Source of the DNA: Candidatus Kapaibacterium sp.
GTDB taxonomy: Bacteria; Bacteroidota; Ignavibacteria; Kapaibacteriales; NICIL-2
Reading direction: 5' to 3'
NCBI GenBank assembly: GCA_026003475.1
Contig: BPHJ01000001.1
Location: 1,946,501 to 2,010,500, forward strand
Length of the DNA: 64,000 nucleotides
Made by a program: the position numbers and the translations under genes. Positions 29,975-38,710 of this stretch are shown here, piece by piece (the first letter of the stretch is position 1; every line of letters starts with the position of its first letter). Below the pieces are notes generated by a model. It was not told where the DNA came from, made no database searches, and was given only the letters and a program-made list of their open reading frames with translations.

Positions 29975-31628
29975 ATGTCCGAATGGGAATGGCTCGCCCA
30001 TGGGCCCGAAGGGCAGTTTCTGGAGCGCAAGAGCTGCTATGAGCGACGCTCGGGCGCTCCGCAACCGCGCCCCATCAAAGATGTGGTGAGGGATATCGCC
30101 GAAACCTTGGCGGCGATGGCGAATGCCGAAGGAGGTACGCTTGCGCTCGGCATCGAAAACGATGGCGCCGTCTCCGGCATTCCGGAGCGATACGACCTTG
30201 AACGAATCAGCCAGCAGATTAAAGGCGCAACTCGCCCGCCCCTGAGCGTTCAGGTTCGCGAAATCACCCTGGAAGGGAAGCGCGTGTGGGTCTTCGAGAC
30301 CGACTGGAGCCCGCAGGTGCATCAGCTCAGCGATGGACGCTACCTTTACCGTCACAATGACCAGAACCTGCCCTTTCCCGGCCACGGACATTGAGGCGCA
30401 TCAAGAAGCGCCCGCCGTAGGCTGATCTGGGAAGATCGGACTCCCTGTCCCCGAGGCCACCCTGGCGGATCTCGACACCGATCTGGTGCGCAGAAGTCGT
30501 CGGAGCGCGTAGGACTGGACCTGTCGGTCGAGGAAGCGCTCCTGCATTACCGTCTGGCCGAGAAGCGCAATGGGCGTCTGCTTCTTGCGCCGGGCTCGGC
30601 CCTGCTGCTCTTCGGCCGCGATCCTTCTCCGCTGGCACCAACGCTGCGGCATTGACTTCGCCATATGGGAAGGAACAGAACGGCGCACGGGAACAGCATT
30701 CAACATCCGCAAACGCATTCGGATAGAGGATCTCCCCCTGGTGCGGCTGGTAGAGGAAGCCTGCAGGACCATCCAGCCGTATCTGCCCGAGCGGCAGACG
30801 CTGGTGGATCTCTTCTTTGAAGAGCGCCTGGTCTATCCCACCTTTGCTTGGCAGGAAGCCATCGTCAACGCCATCGCGCACCGGGATTACGCTCTGGAAG
30901 GGATCGGCATCGAAGTGGACCTCTTCGATGATCGTCTGGAGGTGCGTAGTCCCGGAGAGCTGGTGCCACCGGTGACCCTGGAGCGGCTGCGGAATCGGGA
31001 GAAAGTGCACGCTTCGCGCAACCCGCGCATCGTCCGCGTCTTGACCGATTTGGGTTACATGCGGGAGCGCGGCGAGGGCATTCCGCGCATGTTCGAGGTC
31101 ATGGAGCGCGAGGGTCTCCATCCACCCGCGCTGGCAATTGAAGGCGGCTGCTTCGTCGTCACACTTGGCCGCACGCCAATCTACCGACCGCAAACGATGC
31201 ACTGGCTTCAGCGCTACGACGGGCAAGGCCTCAGTCGGAACCAGTTGCGCCTGCTTGCCTATGCCTATGAGCACGGAGGACGCTTCACCAGCCGGGCCTA
31301 TCAGAAGCTGGTTGGGGTGGATATCTACACGGCCAGTCGTGACATTAAGGACCTCATGCGCCGGAACCTTGTGCGGCTTCCCCGTCCCCGTGGGCGGGTT
31401 TATGAGATCATCACGGAACCTGAGAAGGTGCCTCGGCAAAAGCCACCAGAACTCCTCGCCCTGGAGCCGATCCTGCGGGAGAAGGGTTTTATCAAGAACG
31501 AGGATGTCCGACAGGTTTTAGGCGTCAACGATATAAAAGCAAGGAAGGTCGTCCAAAAGCTGGTTGCCCTGGGATGGCTCATGCCCAAAGGAGAGAAGCG
31601 AGGGAGACATTATGTCCTGGCCGGCTGA
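29975..31628 (+). pseudogene. AlbA_2/Schlafen-type ATP-binding protein, frameshifted
   Basis: A good ribosome-binding site (GGGAGG) precedes the ATG at 29975, only four bases after the helicase stop. The first frame (to 30394) is an AlbA_2 domain (FLERKSCYE, then AMANAEGGTLALGIENDG). The second (30570-31628) holds the HATPase_c_4-type half (WQEAIVNAIAHRDYALEG, then RERGEGIPRMFEVME) and a winged-helix C-terminus. Between about 30380 and 30660 the expected protein can be followed only by switching frame several times (for example EATLADLDTDLVRR, then GLDLSVEEALLHYRLAEKRN). So one gene of about 550 codons is broken by a cluster of small indels. Such proteins act as DNA-binding regulators or nucleases in defence loci. 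Confidence 0.8.
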
Positions 31629-31726
31629 CCTATCAACCGTTCTTACGGCATTATCGACCCGTCTCCGTAAATTTGCTTCAATGCGAGAGTGGTTGATATT
31701 GCCAGCCAGTAGAAAGGATCTCAGCA

Positions 31727-31777
31727 ATGTCTCGGCGCTTTCTGATTGATTCCACCGTCCCTAACACGATGCCGTGA
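31727..31777 (+). other. 16-codon ORF repeating the DUF1156 gene's start
   Basis: MSRRFLIDSTVPNTMP, preceded by AGAAAGGA, ends in a GTGA overlap with the GTG start of the methylase, whose own start is SSTRFLIESTFP. The two share about 20 of 24 bases over the FLI-ST region. It is either a relic head of another DUF1156 gene or a leader peptide that couples translation. Confidence 0.55.
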
Positions 31778-34513
31778 GCTCGACACGCTTCCTGATTGAA
31801 TCCACCTTCCCCCTCCAGGAACTCTCCGCCGAAGCCCGGCGCGAAAAAGCCATCCGCCACGGGCATATCTCCACGCTCCACGTGTGGTGGGCGCGCCGAC
31901 CGCTCGTGACCGCTCGCGCCGCCGTGCTCGGCGCCTTGCTCACCGACGAAGCGGAAGTGGACGACAGGTTCATCGCTAACATCTGCCAGTGGGAGATCCA
32001 CGACGGCGACGTCGCCGGACGCTACCTGCTCGAGCAAGCGCGGGCGCTCATCCGCCAACGCTTCGGCCAGTCGCCCCCGAAGGTGCTCGATTCCTTCGGT
32101 GGTGGCGGCTCGATCCCGCTGGAAGCCCTGCGCCTGGGCGCTCAAAGCTACGCCGTGGACTACAACCCCGTGGCGTACCTCATCCTCAAGGCAACCATCG
32201 AGTATCCCCAGCGCTACGGGCAAAAGCTCGTGAGCGAGGTGAAACGCTGGGGCGAATGGGTGCTGGAACAAGCCCGCCGGGAGCTGGCCGCGTTCTACCC
32301 CGCCGTGGGCGGCGAAACGCCCATCGCCTACATCTGGAGCCGCACGATTCGCTGTCCGAATCCTGCCTGCGGCGCCGAAATCCCGCTCTTCCGCCAGTTC
32401 TGGCTCGCCCGCAAGGACAACAAGAAGGTGGCGCTCCGGCCCATCCCCAACCGCGCGCAAAAACGGGTGGATTTCCAGATCGTAGGGGCGCACGGCGGTG
32501 CGCCCTTCCCGCCGGGTTTCGACCCCGCCCAGGGCACGGTCTCCCGCGGCAACGCCGTGTGCCTGGTCTGCAACACCAGCGTGAAGGACGACTACGTGAA
32601 AGCCGAAGCCCAGGCCGGGCGCATGGGGCATCGTTTGGTGGCGGTGGTCACCACCCGCGGGCGCGGGCAGGGGCGCAACTACCGCCTGGCGACCGAAGCA
32701 GACCTCGCCGCCTTCCGCCAGGCCGAATCTGCCCTGCAACATCTGGTAGGGGCGAACGGCCGTTCGCCCCTACAACCTTCCCCCTGGCCCTTCAACCTCC
32801 CCTGGGTGCCGGAGGAACCATCGCCAGGCACAATCGGGTCCGGTCCCGGTAAGCGTCCCAGCTACGGAATGACCACGTGGGGGAAGTTCTTCAACCCCCG
32901 CCAGCTCTTGGCGCTTTGCACCTTTGGCAAGTGGGTGCGGGCGGCGCACCGCGAAATCCTCCGCCAGACCCACGACCCCGACTTCGCTAAAGCCGTGGCG
33001 ACGTATCTGGGATTGGCGATCGGCAATCTGCAAAACTACACTTGTGTCTCTCTGGTTGGGACAACGTGGAGAAAGATGTGGAACAGCTTTCTCGGGACAT
33101 CACCTGCATATGCGTGGGATCTATGCGGAAGCGAACTCTTAGCGTGCCACTGGTAGCTGGAAGTCATCCTTGGAGCGAATTGTTGCTGTTTGCCTCAGCC
33201 GCGAATCCCGGATTCCGCAGGTCGGCGCTGCCCATCACGGCTCGGCGGCGGCGCTGCCCTTCCCCGACAAGCATTTCGACGCCGTGGTGATTGACCCGCC
33301 CTATGCCGATAATGTGCCCTACGCCGACCTTTCGGACTTCTTCTATGTGTGGCTGCGGCGCACCGTGGGCGACCTCTACCCCGAAGCCTTCGGCACGCCG
33401 CTCGTGCCCAAGGACGAAGAAGCCGTCGTCAACCCGGCGCGCTTCGGCGGCAGAAAAGAGGGCGAGCGAATCGCCCAGGCCCACTACCAGCGGCTGATGC
33501 AGCAGTCCTTTGAGGAGATTTACCGCGTGCTCAAGCCCGAAGGCATGGCGGTGGTGATGTTCACCCATCGCTCCACCGCAGCGTGGGAAAGCCTCATCCG
33601 GAGCCTGCTGGACGCCGGGCTGTACCCCACCGCCTCCTGGCCGGTGCACACGGAGATGGAAGCCTCCACGCACCAGCGGGGCAAGGGCGCCATCCAGAGC
33701 ACCATCCTGATGGCTTGCCGGCGGCGTCCGGAGAACGCCGGCGTCGGCTGGTACGCCCAGGTGCGGGCGGAGCTGGAGCGGGTCGTCCCCGAACGCTTGC
33801 GGGAGTTCTGGCAGGCGGGCATCCGCGGGGCGGATTTTTTTATCTCCGCCATCGGACCGGCGGTGGGCGTCTTCGGGCGCTATCGCAAGGTGATGCGCCC
33901 GGATGGGGTGGAGGTCACGGTGGGCGATCTGCTGGAGGAGACGCGGGCGATTGTCACGGCGTTTGCGCTGGAGCAGTTGGGGCTGGCGCGGTTGGACAAG
34001 CCGACGCGGTTCTACGTACTCTACCGTTGGGCTTACGGTGGGGAGGAGCTCTCCTTCGACGAGGCGAACAAGCTCGCCAAGAGCGTCGGCGCGGATTTGG
34101 ACGAGCTGGCGGCGGAGCACCGGCTTATCGAGCGGAAAGGCGAACGGGTGCGAGTTCCGATTTTTGCCAAGCGTCTCGGTAGCGAGGCATTTCTAAAAGC
34201 GCTCCAAACTGCGTTCGACGAGGGACGCTTGGGGCAGATGGCGGAAATTGATCACGTGCATTTGCTCTTGCATCTGTGGAGCAAGAGCGATGTCGAGGCA
34301 CTTGCTGCAGTGCTGGGTCGGGCGGGTGTTCTGGCGGAGGAGCATCCGCTCTGGCGGACGGCGCAGGCGCTGTTGGAGGTCGAGCAAAGCGCTGGCGGCG
34401 AGGTAGCCGAGGAAGCAACGGCGTTGGCACAGCTTCTGGGCAGCAAGCGGAGTCTGCTCCGTGGAGTTGCGGCAGTGCAGGACAGCGGCCGGCAGTTTCG
34501 GCTGTTCGGATGA
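31774..34513 (+). pseudogene. DUF1156 DNA methylase (Hma-like), split by a cluster of frameshifts
   Basis: The first frame (31774-33156) starts at GTG and contains the DUF1156 opening (EARREKAIRHGHISTLHVWW) and a zinc-type CPNPACGAEIPLF. The second (33170-34513) contains VVIDPPYADNVPYADLSDFF, the DPPY catalytic motif of a beta-class amino-methylase, and a C-terminal helical region. Together they would form one protein of about 910 residues. Between about 33050 and 33135 the conserved sequence jumps among all three frames (CVSLW, WDNVEK, MWNSF, YAEAN) and a TAG falls in the last. The enzyme is therefore either inactivated or misread here. In intact loci it would modify host DNA alongside the helicase and the DUF499 ATPase. 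Confidence 0.82.
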
Positions 34514-34595
34514 TTCGAGCAGGTGCTCCCAGCGCTCGTGGAGCGGCAGGTAGCGCGCAGTGGTAACGTTCACATCATCGTGGAGGTAGAAGCTG

Positions 34596-37223
34596 ATGGG
34601 ATTGCGAGGAGTCAAGTCGGTCTGGGAGATCTGCGAACCGCATCGGGATGTGTTTTCGCGGGACCTGGACCCATCGCTGTTCGCGATAAGTCTGCACCAT
34701 GTGGCTTGTGGCGACGGCGATCGTGACTACACGGACGCAGAGCGATTCTTTTCGCGCACGTTCATGACGCGAGCGCTGGAGAATTTGCTCGAGCGTGTCA
34801 TTGGGCGGCTTGCGGGGCGGGGAAGTGGTGCGCCGATTTTGCGGCTGGAGACTGCATTCGGCGGTGGCAAGACCCACACGATGACGGCGCTCTTGCACAT
34901 TGCGCGTTCGCCGGAGGTGCTTGGTTCGCACGAAGCGATCCAGCCGATTCTGGAGCGGTTAGGGCTACGTGCGTTGCCGGGCGATATCCGGGTTGCTGTC
35001 CTCGATGGGCGTGGTCTGAACGTCCGCGGGCGCAGCATCGAGGGTGGGCTGACGGTCAAGACGCTCTGGGGCGAGCTGGCCTACCAGGTGGGCGGGCGCG
35101 ACGGGTACGCGATGCTTGCAGATGCCGACCAGACGTGCACATCGCCCGGGGCGGGACGCTTGACGGAGTTTCTCAAGCGTTACCAGCCGGTTCTTGTGCT
35201 GATGGACGAAGTGCTCGAGTACCTCATCAAGGCGCGGGCGGTGAAGGTGGGCGATAGCAGCCTGATGGAGCAGACCGGGACGTTCTTGGGAGATCTGACC
35301 GCTGCGGTGAGTGCAGTGCCACAGGGTGTACTGACAGTTTCGCTGCCAGCTTCTTCATTGGAAGTCCCAACGGAAAGCAAGGATGATGCAGAACGGTTCT
35401 TTCAGTTTGCCAAGAAGATATTCGGGCGAGTGGAGCTGGTGGAAACGCCGGTGGCAGAGGATGAAGTTTTCGGTGTGTTGCGGCGGCGGCTCTTTCAGAG
35501 CGTTGGCACTGAGCGTGATGCCAAAAAAGCAGTGGACCTTCTGCGCAACTACTACGACAGGTACGCCCACGCATTTCCGGATCGTGTGCTTTCGCCGGAT
35601 TACAAGGAGCGGATGCTCCGGGCGTATCCATTCCATCCCGAAGTTGTGGACTTGCTCTACGAGCGTTGGGGGCCGCACCCGCAGTTTCAGCGCACGCGTG
35701 GCGCGTTGCGGCTGTTGGCGCTTGTGATACGGAATCTCTGGACGCGGCGACCAGGCTCAGCGTTCATGATTCAGCCGCACCACATTGCGCTCAGTGATCG
35801 CTACATCCGTGGGGAGATCGTGCGGTTGCTCGATAGTAGCTGGGAGTCAATCGTCACCGGCGATGTGCTCGATCGCGCAGCGAAGCTCGAGCAGGAGTTG
35901 GGCGGCGATTACATGAAGGAGCAATTGGGCGTGGGAGCGGCGACGTGCGCGTTTCTCTACAGCATTTCGGCTGGGATGCAGCATTCTGGAGCGACGGAGG
36001 AGGAAATTCGGATGGCGCTCCTGCGGCCGGATATCAATCCTGCGATGGCGACGGAGGTGTTGGGACGCATGCGGGAGCAGCTGTGGTATTTGCGCTATCG
36101 GGATCGCCGCTATCTGTTCAGCGCGCGGCCGAATTTGAACAAGGTCATCCTCGATTTCGAAGGCCAGATTTCCGACGACTCGGTGACCGAGGCGTTGGAG
36201 CGTCGGCTGGGTACGGTTGCTGGGCGTGGCATGGACATATTCCAGATGGTGATAGCGCCCGAGTCGCCGGAGAATGTGCCGGATCGAGCGCAACCAACGC
36301 TGGTGTTGCTTCCGCTTGAGGTGGAAGATCCGCTCCAGTGGATGAAGCGAGCGATGCAATCGGCAGCCGACCGCATTCGGGCAAATCGGAACATGCTGAT
36401 TTTCGTTGTGCCGGAGAGCGCGAAAGTAGAAGCGCTTCGTTCGGTGGTGCGGCGCTTAGTGGCACTCGAGCAGGTTGCTGCGTCGCCGTCGTTCCGTGAG
36501 ATGGATCGGGAAGATCAGTTGCAAGTGAAGGAGCAGCTCAAGGACAAGGAAGCCGAGCTCGAAGGGCAGCTGCGCCAGGTGTATCGGCGGGTATTCAGGC
36601 CTGGGGATCCTGAACCTGTGGAGATTCGGGGGAGCAATCCCGATGCAATCAAGGCAACGGCGCTCGATGAATTCGTCAAGGGAACGCTCGACCAAGCAGG
36701 GGTACTCTTCGAGCGTTTGGCGCCCGAGTATCTGGCCGAGACGCTGCGGCTGGATGAAGAGCGTCCAGTACCGCTGTCGCAGGTAAGCAACTTGCTCACG
36801 GGTGTTGTCGGTCAGCCGGTGGTGGCCAATCCTGCAGGCGCGGTGCAGGATGCGATACGGAAGGGTGTGCAGGAGGGCCTTTTCGCGGTACGCGTCGCTG
36901 ATCGCCTCTATCACCGCGAGGAAGTTCCGCCAGATGTGCTCAATCGGAATGATGTTGTGTTGGTTCGTGCGACAGAGCAGGTGGCGACGCCGCCGCCAGT
37001 GGAACGTCGGCAGCTCCAGCTGCGGGTGAGGACAAGTGCAACGCAGCTCTATCCACTCCTGTTGGCGGCAAAGGAGAACTTCTCCAAGCTGACGGAGGCC
37101 TCGCTGACAGTAGAGGTGGACGATCCGACGGGGGAGCTATCGGACGCGCGTGAGCAGCTCGATCGGCTCTTGCGGCAGTATGGTTGCACGGTGGAGTGGA
37201 TTGAGAATGGTCCCTCAAGCTGA
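34596..37223 (+). CDS. DUF499 ATPase (Hma-like)
   Basis: An 875-residue protein with Walker A TAFGGGKTHTMTALLHI (about residue 88), Walker B VLVLMDEVLEYL (about 205) and the long helical C-terminus of DUF499 proteins. This family is named for its recurrent pairing with DUF1156 methylases in anti-phage loci. It probably supplies ATP-driven action on foreign DNA or on partner subunits. The gene starts 82 bases after the methylase, and its frame is intact in contrast to that of the methylase. The last residues, CTVEWIENGPSS, reappear almost exactly as a relic at 37987, which shows that a second gene of this family once lay downstream. Confidence 0.85.
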   Translation: MGLRGVKSVWEICEPHRDVFSRDLDPSLFAISLHHVACGDGDRDYTDAERFFSRTFMTRALENLLERVIGRLAGRGSGAPILRLETAFGGGKTHTMTALLHIARSPEVLGSHEAIQPILERLGLRALPGDIRVAVLDGRGLNVRGRSIEGGLTVKTLWGELAYQVGGRDGYAMLADADQTCTSPGAGRLTEFLKRYQPVLVLMDEVLEYLIKARAVKVGDSSLMEQTGTFLGDLTAAVSAVPQGVLTVSLPASSLEVPTESKDDAERFFQFAKKIFGRVELVETPVAEDEVFGVLRRRLFQSVGTERDAKKAVDLLRNYYDRYAHAFPDRVLSPDYKERMLRAYPFHPEVVDLLYERWGPHPQFQRTRGALRLLALVIRNLWTRRPGSAFMIQPHHIALSDRYIRGEIVRLLDSSWESIVTGDVLDRAAKLEQELGGDYMKEQLGVGAATCAFLYSISAGMQHSGATEEEIRMALLRPDINPAMATEVLGRMREQLWYLRYRDRRYLFSARPNLNKVILDFEGQISDDSVTEALERRLGTVAGRGMDIFQMVIAPESPENVPDRAQPTLVLLPLEVEDPLQWMKRAMQSAADRIRANRNMLIFVVPESAKVEALRSVVRRLVALEQVAASPSFREMDREDQLQVKEQLKDKEAELEGQLRQVYRRVFRPGDPEPVEIRGSNPDAIKATALDEFVKGTLDQAGVLFERLAPEYLAETLRLDEERPVPLSQVSNLLTGVVGQPVVANPAGAVQDAIRKGVQEGLFAVRVADRLYHREEVPPDVLNRNDVVLVRATEQVATPPPVERRQLQLRVRTSATQLYPLLLAAKENFSKLTEASLTVEVDDPTGELSDAREQLDRLLRQYGCTVEWIENGPSS

Positions 37224-37532
37224 GCTAATCTCGGGAAATTGCGCCTGTGAACGCGACGTGTGGTCTATCAGTACAATGGGCGGATATGGTCTCGTTGGCT
37301 CAACGGATGCGCCTTTGCTCGCTGTCGTTGCCAAACAGTGCTCACAGACGGGGGCATTGTTTTTTCACATGTGATGATTATCTTTGCTCAGAGTGGCGTG
37401 CGCACCAATCGTAGGGCATGATGTTCAAAGCAAGCAGCCATGATGGCTGCAACGTGGTAGCTTCTCTTCGCCGAAGGAACGACGTGTGGGTGATGGTGAT
37501 CTCCACCAGGCAGCCACGTGAAGTATGGCGCC
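37224..37532. other. Non-coding stretch after the DUF499 gene
   Basis: About 310 bases without a credible gene on either strand. Short frames exist but have no conserved features. The right end leads directly into an attC-like palindrome. Confidence 0.6.
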
Positions 37533-37663
37533 GTCTAACAACCGGTTGCAGCGGACGGCGCTGCGCTGCTCGTGGAAGCGGGCGCGATTTGCAAAGGAAG
37601 TAGCGGGTTGGCCGTGGTGGTGTCTTGCAGTCGCCGCCGCTGCCGCTGAGCCACACGTTAGGC
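37533..37663 (+). repeat. Candidate attC-like integron recombination site
   Basis: The left end is GTCTAAC (fits RYYYAAC) and the right end GTTAGGC (fits GTTRRRY). The inner arms are imperfectly complementary: GGTTGCAGCGG on the left pairs with CCGCTGAGCC on the right, with one extra base on one strand as attC sites need. Length is 131 bases, within the known range. No integrase gene is in the window. It lies just before the truncated DUF262 gene. Confidence 0.5.
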
Positions 37664-37718
37664 CTCCTCAGGCAACCATGCGTAATACGACGACACTTGT
37701 GAGGACGAGAGACTAAGC

Positions 37719-38000
37719 ATGGCTACACAGCGTTATTCGGTAACGCCGCATCCTATCGAAACCATCTTGACGTGGGTCAAGTCGGGCGAGATCGCCATCC
37801 CGGAGATTCAGCGCCCGTTTGTATGGGAGGCAACCAAGGTTCGTAACCTACTCGACTCGCTCTACCATGGTTATCCGGTCGGCTACCTCATTGCCTGGCG
37901 AAACCCCACTGTCAAGCTAAAGGACGGCACCCCGTCGGCCGGCAAGCGGATCCTGATCGACGGCCAGCAGCGTGTCACCGCGCTCGGTCGAGTGGATTGA
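37719..38000 (+). pseudogene. Truncated DUF262 gene (ParB/Srx-like nuclease head)
   Basis: Ninety-three codons encode [20 protein letters not shown], then [20 protein letters not shown] and [16 protein letters not shown]. The IPxIQRxFVW and DGQQR motifs are the hallmark of DUF262 (GmrSD/ParB-type) proteins, which normally run to several hundred residues and cut modified DNA or act in defence loci. The gene stops immediately after the DGQQR motif, where the sequence switches to the relic DUF499 tail, so it has been fused to something else by a deletion. Confidence 0.75.
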
Positions 38001-38019
38001 GAATGGCGCTTCTGAGTAG
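37987..38019 (+). pseudogene. Relic C-terminus of a second DUF499 gene
   Basis: Ten codons and a stop encode [10 protein letters not shown], matching the end of the DUF499 protein at 37190-37223 (VEWIENGPSS). GAGTGGATTGAGAATGG is identical in both. Bases 38020-38185 hold no gene. Confidence 0.6.
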
Positions 38020-38185
38020 GCGGGGGTGTGGAGCGCAAGGTGCGTGTGCATCGGCAGCCAGGCCCAGCTCGATACTTCATTCGATTGATGAGGTAAGGCT
38101 TGAGTAGATGAACAATTGATGTGGGGTATCTTTGAGCAGGTACTAACTTTGTACAGGAGTTGATGTCCCACGTTGAGGGCTAACA

Positions 38186-38710
38186 ATGGTTGCAGACAAG
38201 GAACTCTTCACAGAAAGAGTAAGTGCAGGCGATCGAGCGTTCTTTTTTGACGTAAGGGAAAGCATCAAAGGAAGTAAGTACTTGGTCATTAGTGAGTCGA
38301 GAAAAGAACGTGGTACGTATGTACATAGTCGGGTGATGATTTTCCCAGTGAATTTGGAAGCATTCGTCGAAGGCTTCCATAAGGCACTTCGATTCCTGGA
38401 CGTAGCGAAAACGAGGGCAGCATCCCACAGCATCGAGAACATCCGACAGAAATACCCCAAAGCGTACACGCGCTGGTCACCTGAGGAAGATCAGAAGTTG
38501 ATACTCAATCATCAGTCAGGCATGAGCGTAGTGGCATTAGCTCAGCTTTTCCAGCGACAACCGAGCGCGATTCGATCCCGCCTGGTGAAACTCGGATTGC
38601 TGCCAAGAAGGACTCGCCCCCCACACACACACAAGCAAAAAGTAACCCACTGCGTCATGGCGGAGCAGTGGGTAATCCTTCCACCTGCGGTCGATGAGCG
38701 CCCGCTTTAG
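38186..38710 (+). CDS. DUF3276/PUR-domain protein fused to a helix-turn-helix domain
   Basis: A 174-residue protein. The first about 75 residues (KELFTERVSAGDRAFFFDVR, then VMIFPVNLEAFVEGFHKAL) match the DUF3276 family, bacterial PUR-alpha-like single-strand nucleic-acid-binding proteins typical of Bacteroidota and spirochaetes (BpuR). Unlike the usual short form, it continues with RWSPEEDQKLI and GMSVVALAQLFQRQPSAIRS, a Myb/SANT-like helix-turn-helix. The pairing suggests a sequence-recognising regulator, but no target is evident. The last 20 residues run into a stem-loop that may be a terminator, so the real C-terminus may be shorter in function than in frame. It converges on the T9SS gene at 38707 with a four-base overlap. 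Confidence 0.8.
   Translation: MVADKELFTERVSAGDRAFFFDVRESIKGSKYLVISESRKERGTYVHSRVMIFPVNLEAFVEGFHKALRFLDVAKTRAASHSIENIRQKYPKAYTRWSPEEDQKLILNHQSGMSVVALAQLFQRQPSAIRSRLVKLGLLPRRTRPPHTHKQKVTHCVMAEQWVILPPAVDERPL
38645..38673. terminator. Bidirectional stem-loop between convergent genes
   Basis: ACCCACTGC at 38645-38653 pairs perfectly with GCAGTGGGT at 38665-38673 (9 bp, 11-base loop). It sits where the PUR-HTH gene and the T9SS gene converge and overlaps the end of the former. There is no long T run. Confidence 0.55.

Noticed and set aside
34193-34615. Minus-strand frame with HDDVNVTTARYLPLHERW
   Set aside because: It covers the methylase end and intergenic gap antisense, and no family is recognised.
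38171-38195. Second attC-like end (GGCTAACAATGGTTGCAG)
   Set aside because: The first heptamer does not fit RYYYAAC, there is no matching right end, and it overlaps the start of the PUR-HTH gene.
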